From: Eubacterium callanderi
GTDB taxonomy: Bacteria; Bacillota; Clostridia; Eubacteriales; Eubacteriaceae
Reading direction: 5' to 3'
NCBI RefSeq assembly: GCF_900142645.1
Contig: NZ_FRBP01000005.1
Location: 1-64,000, forward strand
Length of the DNA: 64,000 nt
Shown: positions 58,643 through 64,000 of the stretch, piece after piece
Numbering within the stretch: the stretch's first letter is position 1
How the letters are laid out: the number at the start of each line of letters is the position of its first letter
Notes under the pieces: generated by a model
Databases searched by the model: none
Told to the model about the DNA's origin: nothing
The model's input: the letters and a program-made list of their open reading frames with translations, nothing else
Position numbers and translations under genes: made by a program

Positions 58643-59343
58643 AAAAAAAGAAAAAAATTGAGACGACAACTTACGATGCGATTTATAAAGATATCAAGAA
58701 TAAAATTGATCATGGTGAATTGAATCCGGGCGATAAACTCGATTCTGTCAGAAAACTGTGTGAAGTATATAACACCAGTGATATTACCATCCGAAAAAGC
58801 ATCGAACTTTTAAAACAAAATCATTATGTGTACTCGAAAGAACGGGCTGGTGTTTATGTGTCTGGCGGCGAAAAAAAATATTTTTTTCTGAAGTTTCATG
58901 AAGTTACCAATATTATTGAATCGGTAAACCATCGAGAAATCATTGAATTTGGAAACATTGCGACTGCCGATTTCAATCATTATATCGGGTTGAAAAATGA
59001 GACAGTGCGCTGCGTGAAAATCGCTACGATTGGCTACAATGAAGCTTTTCCTGTTTTTTATGATGAAAAATATATTGTGAATAACGCGAAGCTCGTATTT
59101 GAGAATAAAGAAAAAGAAACACTGCTCACTACTATTGAAGATGTGTTGGATAATTACGATGTTGCAAAAAAATTGTATATTGAAGTAGAAAACAGTCGTA
59201 CAGATATTCGTAAAAATCTTCTTCTGCCGGAGAGAATCGGGATGTTCCGATTTGTTAAGGAGTTTTTTACCCGTTCTGGTAAATTTATTGGTTTATCTAA
59301 AACTTACATTGGTGGCGACAATATTTCCTTAAAATGTTTGTAA
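58636..59343 (+). CDS. GntR-family regulator with UTRA-like domain (second)
   Basis: A 235-residue regulator. HTH: AIYKDIKNKIDHGELNPGDKL, EVYNTSDITIRKSIELL, KERAGVYVSG. The C-terminal part is predicted UTRA-like but weaker, rich in Lys and Ile, with DEKYIVNNAKLVFENKEK. Starts within the stop of the first GntR gene (ATGTTAG). Two regulators in tandem suggest paired sensing of two ligands or a heteromer. Confidence 0.8.
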   Translation: MLEKKKKIETTTYDAIYKDIKNKIDHGELNPGDKLDSVRKLCEVYNTSDITIRKSIELLKQNHYVYSKERAGVYVSGGEKKYFFLKFHEVTNIIESVNHREIIEFGNIATADFNHYIGLKNETVRCVKIATIGYNEAFPVFYDEKYIVNNAKLVFENKEKETLLTTIEDVLDNYDVAKKLYIEVENSRTDIRKNLLLPERIGMFRFVKEFFTRSGKFIGLSKTYIGGDNISLKCL

Positions 59344-59348
59344 AAAGA

Positions 59349-59560
59349 TTGACTTCTCTGAAAAATAATGTTATATTGTGTATATCAAGTAACAATCAAA
59401 TGAGGAAGAAATTTTCTATTTACTCTGAAAAAAATATATAAACCTATATTATCTGTTTTTATCATTTTATTGTGTATGTCATGTTTCATACAGATAGAAA
59501 GGAGGATAAACGCTGTGAAACATGAAATTTTATAAAAAGGGGGCGCAAAATTATTTTGCG
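59349..59560 (+). promoter_or_regulatory. Promoter and structured leader of the carrier-methyltransferase genes
   Basis: TTGACT (59349-59354), 17-base spacer, TATATT (59372-59377). Downstream come direct repeats beginning ATTGTGTAT (59375 and 59469), an inverted pair TCATGTTTCA (59479-59488)/TGAAACATGA (59516-59525), and the palindrome CGCAAAAT-T-ATTTTGCG (59544-59560) overlapping the ribosome-site zone before ATG 59570. Candidate GntR operators and a folded leader. Confidence 0.65.
59515..59535 (+). CDS. Putative 6-residue leader peptide
   Basis: GTG 59515 follows AAAGGAGG (59498-59505) at a 9-base distance and reads MKHEIL then TAA. It sits inside the right arm of the leader inverted repeat. 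A real ribosome site with no long frame suggests a leader peptide; very short, so low certainty. Confidence 0.3.
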   Translation: MKHEIL

Positions 59561-59569
59561 TAATAAAAA

Positions 59570-60847
59570 ATGAGTATAAGGGTAAAAAGATTTATTCAAT
59601 TATTATGTTTATGTGTAGGTGCAACAGTTATTTATTTTATTCCGGTACATTTAAGAGCGACATTTTATGTGCCGATGCAGGAAGTTTTTTCGCTGACAAA
59701 TACGCAGATCGGTGATTTGGCTGGGCTGTACGGTACGATGACTATTTTTACATATTTGCCCGGCGGTTGGCTTGCAGACAAGTTTTCACCCAGAAAAATG
59801 TTGGCTCTTTCTTATTTTGGGACGGGAATACTGACGTTTTTCCTGCTTCTAAAGCCAGGTTATTCAATGATGATGGTTATTTTTGCATTGTGTGGTGTGA
59901 CAACAACGCTGACCTTTTGGGCAGCTTTGCTTAAAATCACGCGTGATTTTGGGAAAAATGATGGACAGGGAAAGGCTTTCGGAGGATTGGAAGGCGGACG
60001 TGGTCTAGCTGCGACGGTGATTCTCATGGGGGCTACCCTGATTTATGGGATGATGGGCGGAAATCCAACATCGATGATGATTATTATTTCGATTTTTGGA
60101 ATTCTAAATATTTTGACAGGGATTTTTACATTAATTGTTTTTGATGAAATTAAAGAAGAGAAAAAAACAGGAGAGAATCCCTTTGCTGGCATTGTGGAGT
60201 GTGCAAAAAATCCAAATGTATGGTTGATTTCTTTCATTGTTTTGGGGATATATACAGTCCATTCTGTATCACAATATATCGCCCCCTTTGCAAATGAGGT
60301 ATTTGCCGCAACCGTTGTATTTGGATCGATTCTATCGCTGTCAAAACAGTGGATGAAGCCTGTTGGGGGCTTTATCGGAGGATTTTTTGCCGACAAAATT
60401 GGGATTACCAATATGCTTTCTATTGGCGTTGTATTATTAGTAATATCAACGGGCGTCTTTGCACTTGTGCCTGGAAATCCGAGTTTGCTGATTCTTTTGA
60501 TCATCAATACCTTAATTATGTTTACCATCGTTGCAGGTTTAAGGGGCTTATATTTTGCGAATATGAACGAAGCGGGTATCCCGTTAAGATTGACAGGGAC
60601 CGTTATCGGTTTTGCTTCAACCATTGGATTTACGGCGGATGTTTTTATTCCGGTGATCTCAGGCAGATTATTGGACGCTTACCCAGGAGGACTCGGATAT
60701 CGCATGATGTTTGGGATCGGAGCGCTCTTTTGTGTAATATCTTTCGTATTACTTCAAGTATTTAAAAAACGTAATGCGAAAACAATTGACGCGATTAAGC
60801 TTGAAAAGCTTGGACATCAGAAAGTAGAGGAAAATGCAGCAGAATGA
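59570..60847 (+). CDS. MFS transporter, carrier 1 of methyltransferase island
   Basis: A 425-residue twelve-helix MFS carrier. The loop 2-3 motif is GGWLADKFSPRKML, with an N-terminal IPVHLRATFYVPMQEVFSLTNTQIG, and conserved FGGLEGGRGLAATVI in helix 4-5. It is co-directional with the MttB gene, which it overlaps by four bases (ATGA). Closely related to the carrier at 62931, so likely to import the methylated substrate or export the product. Not a BCCT-type betaine carrier. Confidence 0.85.
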   Translation: MSIRVKRFIQLLCLCVGATVIYFIPVHLRATFYVPMQEVFSLTNTQIGDLAGLYGTMTIFTYLPGGWLADKFSPRKMLALSYFGTGILTFFLLLKPGYSMMMVIFALCGVTTTLTFWAALLKITRDFGKNDGQGKAFGGLEGGRGLAATVILMGATLIYGMMGGNPTSMMIIISIFGILNILTGIFTLIVFDEIKEEKKTGENPFAGIVECAKNPNVWLISFIVLGIYTVHSVSQYIAPFANEVFAATVVFGSILSLSKQWMKPVGGFIGGFFADKIGITNMLSIGVVLLVISTGVFALVPGNPSLLILLIINTLIMFTIVAGLRGLYFANMNEAGIPLRLTGTVIGFASTIGFTADVFIPVISGRLLDAYPGGLGYRMMFGIGALFCVISFVLLQVFKKRNAKTIDAIKLEKLGHQKVEENAAE

Positions 60848-62280
60848 AACCATATGAAAAATATATCAAAAAAGAAAATGTCGAGAAAATTCATAAGATA
60901 TCAATGGATATTCTTGAAAATGTTGGGGTTAAATTTGAGGATGAATCTATTTTAGAGGTATTTAAAGAACATGGCGCCAGAATAGATGGCGATATTGTTT
61001 ATATTGATCATAAACTTTTTGAAGCGGCCATGCAGACGGTTCCCTCGGAGTTTACGATACGTTCGGGAAAGGGCGACGTTCATATTGGTAATGGCAGCAA
61101 AGTGTTTTTACCGGCTGGAGGTAATGTCTATATTCAGGATGGAGAGAGCATACGCTCAATGACAAACGAAGACAATATTAATCAGTTTAAGCTCTACGAC
61201 ACCAGTCCGGTTATTTCCTGCGGGCATGTAAACATTTTTCTGGATGAGCAGAATCAGACCTTGGATGAAAGAATTTATGGACCGGTTGCTTTCGTTTTGA
61301 AATATTCCAACAAGCCGTCGATCCATACAAAAATTAATACATTTCCGATCAGGGAAAAGGATAAAGTCCGCGAATCTTTCCAGAAGGGATTAAAATTAGT
61401 CAAACGTTTTGAAGGGCTGGACGAAGCGTATGTTAAGATTTCTTCTATTAATCCGATTTCGCCATTATGTTATGATCACGATCCGCTTGAAAAGATCATT
61501 GGAGCCTGCGAAGAGAATCAGCCGCTTTGGATTATCTCAGCAGCAATGCCGATTTTAAGCGGTCCTACATCAGTCGCTTCAATTATGGCGATGACAAACG
61601 CAGAGATTTTGGCAGGAATTGTTCTGACACAATTGTTAAAACCCGGTATCCCTGTGGTTTATGGGAATACCTCAACCTCCACCGATATGCGCACTCTTCA
61701 GATGAGTCTGGGTTCACCGGAAACGGCGTTAATGATTTATGCGACAGCAGCGTTGGCAGACTACTATCATCTGCCCTTTAGAACAGGCGGACTTTTAAGT
61801 GATGCTAAAGAGCTTGACGTTCAGGCTGGTTCGGAATCTACAATGCTTGGTATGGCAACCTTGGATTGTAACCCAGACATGGTATTGCACGCCATTGGGG
61901 TACTTGGCTCTTTTAATCTGGTCAGCTTTGAAAAAATTCTGGTCGACGAAGAAATTATTATGCTGATTAATCGGATGTTAAAAGGAATTGACTGCTCTGA
62001 TGAAAAACTGTGTTACGAGATGATTAAAAAAATCGGACCAAGGGGAAGCTGTCTCAATGGCAGAACACCGAAGATGTTTAAGGAAGAGTTCACAATGTCC
62101 AAATATTTTAATAAAGTAGATGCAAACCAGTGGCAGAACAATGGCAGCAAGTCGGTACTGGAAGCGACACATGAAGATGTTTTAAAAAGGATTGAGAGCT
62201 ATAGGATGCCGCAGATTACCAAAGAGCAGGATGATTTGATCCGTCAGTACCTGCCGGCGCAATATAGGGATAGAATTTAA
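60844..62280 (+). CDS. MttB-superfamily corrinoid methyltransferase, non-pyrrolysine
   Basis: A 478-residue COG5598 member that reads through with no in-frame TAG, so it lacks pyrrolysine and belongs with the betaine/carnitine-type demethylases of Eubacterium and Desulfitobacterium. It opens KENVEKIHKISMDILENVGV, has HGARIDGDIVYIDH, then GPTSVASIMAMTNAEILAGIVL, LGSPETALM and the RTGGLLSDAKELDVQAGSES region. It transfers a methyl group to the corrinoid protein. Substrate unknown; gene-neighbour logic points to the partner at 62293. Confidence 0.85.
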   Translation: MKPYEKYIKKENVEKIHKISMDILENVGVKFEDESILEVFKEHGARIDGDIVYIDHKLFEAAMQTVPSEFTIRSGKGDVHIGNGSKVFLPAGGNVYIQDGESIRSMTNEDNINQFKLYDTSPVISCGHVNIFLDEQNQTLDERIYGPVAFVLKYSNKPSIHTKINTFPIREKDKVRESFQKGLKLVKRFEGLDEAYVKISSINPISPLCYDHDPLEKIIGACEENQPLWIISAAMPILSGPTSVASIMAMTNAEILAGIVLTQLLKPGIPVVYGNTSTSTDMRTLQMSLGSPETALMIYATAALADYYHLPFRTGGLLSDAKELDVQAGSESTMLGMATLDCNPDMVLHAIGVLGSFNLVSFEKILVDEEIIMLINRMLKGIDCSDEKLCYEMIKKIGPRGSCLNGRTPKMFKEEFTMSKYFNKVDANQWQNNGSKSVLEATHEDVLKRIESYRMPQITKEQDDLIRQYLPAQYRDRI

Positions 62281-62292
62281 GGAGGAAAGAAA

Positions 62293-62916
62293 ATGGCAGA
62301 TTATACGAAGTTGGTTGAATTACTTCTGGATGGTGACGATGAAGAGATTGTTGTCGAAATAGAAACTTTGTTAAATCGAGGAGTCCCGGCAGCAGAAATT
62401 CTTCAAAATGGTTTAATCCCAGGGATGGATATCGTAGGTCAGGAGTTTGAAAAGGAAGAGCTGTTTATTCCGGAAATGCTTGCCGCAGCCTTGGCAATGA
62501 AAGAAAGCGTAAAAAAAATAAAGCCGCTTCTAAGTGAAGAAGAAAAACAGTCCACAGGAAAAGTGCTTTTTGCAACGGTCGAAGGCGATATCCATGATAT
62601 TGGTAAAAATCTATGCATTGTTATGCTTGAGGGAGCAGGATTTGAAGTGCAGGATTTAGGCATTGATGTAGCGTTAACAGAAATTTTAGAAGCAACAAAA
62701 AAGGAAAAACCACAGGTTTTATGTTTGTCAGCGCTTTTGAGCGCGACAATGCCAGCCATGCAGAAAGTGGTTGACCAGTTTAAAATGGAAGAGATTCATA
62801 CGAAGGTTCTCATTGGCGGCGCTCCAGTTACGCAGGAATTTGCTGATAAAATTGGAGCAGACGCCTATGCGGACGACGCTTCAGAATGTGTTTCTGTTGT
62901 AAAGCAATTGATTTAA
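62293..62916 (+). CDS. Corrinoid (methyl-carrier) protein, second copy
   Basis: A 207-residue B12 protein after AAGGAGGAAA. The cap contains LNRGVPAAEILQNGLIPGMDIVG and FIPEMLAAALAM, typical of MtqC/MtpC; B12 domain DIHDIGK with His101, GIDVALTEI, and IGGAPVTQEFADKIGADAYADDA. Directly follows the MttB gene by 12 bases, so it is its likely methyl acceptor. Differs from the 57298 protein enough to be an old paralogue. Confidence 0.9.
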   Translation: MADYTKLVELLLDGDDEEIVVEIETLLNRGVPAAEILQNGLIPGMDIVGQEFEKEELFIPEMLAAALAMKESVKKIKPLLSEEEKQSTGKVLFATVEGDIHDIGKNLCIVMLEGAGFEVQDLGIDVALTEILEATKKEKPQVLCLSALLSATMPAMQKVVDQFKMEEIHTKVLIGGAPVTQEFADKIGADAYADDASECVSVVKQLI

Positions 62917-62930
62917 AAAAAGGATTGTTC

Positions 62931-64000
62931 ATGAAGGAAGGTAAGATGAAACGGTTCCTTCAATTGATTTGTCTTTCGGTTGGTGCAACCGTTATCTATT
63001 TTGTGCCCATCCATTTGCGGTCTCTTTTCTATGTTCCGATGCAGGAGGTTTTTGGGTACACCAATACACAGATTGGAAACCTGGCAGGCTGGTATGGAAT
63101 TATGACAATTGTTACATATCTGCCAGGCGGCTGGCTTGCAGATAAATATTCAGCCAGAAAATTATTGGCAGGTTCTTATATTGTGACAGGCTTATTAACG
63201 CTTGTTATGGCGTTGTATCCACCTTATGAAGTCGCTTTGTGGATATTCATTTTAGTTGGAATCAGCAGCACATTAACCTTTTGGGCATCTCTGCTTAAGC
63301 TTACACGCCAGTTTGGAAAAGATAAAAACCAGGGGAAAGCGTTTGGAAGTCTGGAAGGCGGAAGGGGCCTGGCAGCAACCATTATTTTTGCAGCCTCGTC
63401 CGTCTTATTCACCAAGATCGGCAATGCGTGGGTTGGACTTAGAATTTTGATCGTTGTTTTTGGTGCGGTGACTATTTTAGTAGCAGTGATGACACTTTTG
63501 GTTTTTGATGAAAAAGATGCCGATCATCAGGCGACTAATGTGTTTCATGGGTTTCTGCGCAGTCTTAGAAATCCCAATACCTGGCTCATTGCGTTTATCG
63601 TTATGGGCATTTATACGGTTCACGCAATCTCGCAGTATATTGCACCCTTTGCAACGAATGCATTCGGTACATCCGTTCTCATCGGTTCATTGCTCTCCCA
63701 GTCCAAGCAATGGGTGAAGCCTCTCGCCGGAATCGGCGGCGGTATACTGGCAGACCGGTTTGGTGTTTCAAAGATTTTATTGATCGGGTCTGTCTTGCTG
63801 GCAGCATCGGTTGGTGTTTTTGCCTTGATTCCAGGGAACAGTCAATTATTTTGGCTCTTGGTCGTTAATACAGTCATTATATTTCTTCTTCTTGGGTTAT
63901 TAAGGGGACTCTATTTTGCGGACTTAAACGAAGCGGGCATTGAATGGCATTTGACAGGGACGGTCATTGGCTTCGCAACAACCATCGGAATGCTAGGCGA
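62931..64000 (+). CDS. MFS transporter, carrier 2, truncated by window end
   Basis: The frame is open from ATG 62931 (AAGGA six bases upstream; ATG 62946 is an in-frame alternative) through the end of the window, so the 3' end is missing. About 356 residues are visible. It parallels the 59570 carrier throughout: VGATVIYFVPIHLRSLFYVP, YLPGGWLADKYSARKLL, FGSLEGGRGLAATIIF, and LNEAGIEWHLTGTVIGFAT. Probably the second carrier of the methyltransferase unit, arisen by duplication. Confidence 0.85.
   Translation, partial: MKEGKMKRFLQLICLSVGATVIYFVPIHLRSLFYVPMQEVFGYTNTQIGNLAGWYGIMTIVTYLPGGWLADKYSARKLLAGSYIVTGLLTLVMALYPPYEVALWIFILVGISSTLTFWASLLKLTRQFGKDKNQGKAFGSLEGGRGLAATIIFAASSVLFTKIGNAWVGLRILIVVFGAVTILVAVMTLLVFDEKDADHQATNVFHGFLRSLRNPNTWLIAFIVMGIYTVHAISQYIAPFATNAFGTSVLIGSLLSQSKQWVKPLAGIGGGILADRFGVSKILLIGSVLLAASVGVFALIPGNSQLFWLLVVNTVIIFLLLGLLRGLYFADLNEAGIEWHLTGTVIGFATTIGMLG

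Noticed and set aside
60844-62280. Pyrrolysine (TAG) codon in the MttB gene
   Set aside because: The frame has no internal TAG, so the protein is non-pyrrolysine.
1-64000. CRISPR arrays and T-box leaders
   Set aside because: No repeat-spacer arrays seen by eye; no T-box T-loop (GGGTGGNACCGCG) noticed.

Overview
This window looks like chromosomal DNA of a Gram-positive anaerobic acetogen close to the Eubacterium limosum/callanderi group. This is inferred from gene content: a pyrrolysine-free MttB-type methyltransferase with corrinoid proteins, the larEBC nickel-pincer cofactor genes, a clostridial-style glmS ribozyme, Firmicute-style AGGAGG ribosome sites and tRNA/terminator style. No 16S gene is present, so the species cannot be fixed.

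Layout. 1-3.8 kb: a phage- or mobile-element-derived module (zinc-finger fragment, KilAC-like antirepressor, replication-like protein, small sigma factor, DUF1659/DUF2922-type pair, M15 peptidase). 3.8-13.9 kb: a serine DNA invertase, a 126-bp segment bounded by 18-bp inverted repeats with invertase-style dinucleotide cores, and a six-gene operon for a cell-surface structure headed by a 1,723-residue secreted protein. 14-24.9 kb: carbohydrate metabolism: flavodoxin behind a MerR-type promoter, a hexitol PTS plus dehydrogenase with divergent DeoR regulator, a SorC-controlled kinase/aldolase/2-hydroxyacid dehydrogenase operon with a clear operator, and a HAD phosphatase. 25.8-30.6 kb: a compact type IV pilus-like operon (transglutaminase-like lipoprotein, PilC, four small pilin-like membrane proteins, PilT). 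30.6-36.4 kb: ArsR regulator with palindromic operator, tRNA-Gln(CUG), larE-larB-larC, a phasin-like protein and a UbiB-type kinase. 36.4-50.3 kb: MacAB-like exporter with divergent two-component system, an orphan sensor kinase, CstA, small membrane proteins, TspO, an acetyltransferase, and a YtrA-type GntR/ABC operon. 50.4-57.2 kb: carboxylesterase, an IS3-family relic sitting in a terminator loop, a MATE pump, a DUF2284 protein, and the glmS ribozyme with glmS. 57.2-64 kb: an AT-richer methyltransferase island (corrinoid protein, two GntR regulators, MFS carrier, MttB homologue, second corrinoid protein, second MFS carrier cut by the window edge).

How it works together. The most distinctive system is the invertase, its inverted repeats and the surface operon, which together resemble a phase-variation switch. 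The 3' island looks like a self-contained unit for import and corrinoid-dependent demethylation of an unidentified methylated compound: two related carriers, one methyltransferase and two corrinoid proteins under two GntR regulators. A recurrent terminator stem (GGTACGGTCTG/CAGACCGTACC and variants) closes several unrelated operons. All function calls rest on reading motifs by eye; no searches were run.
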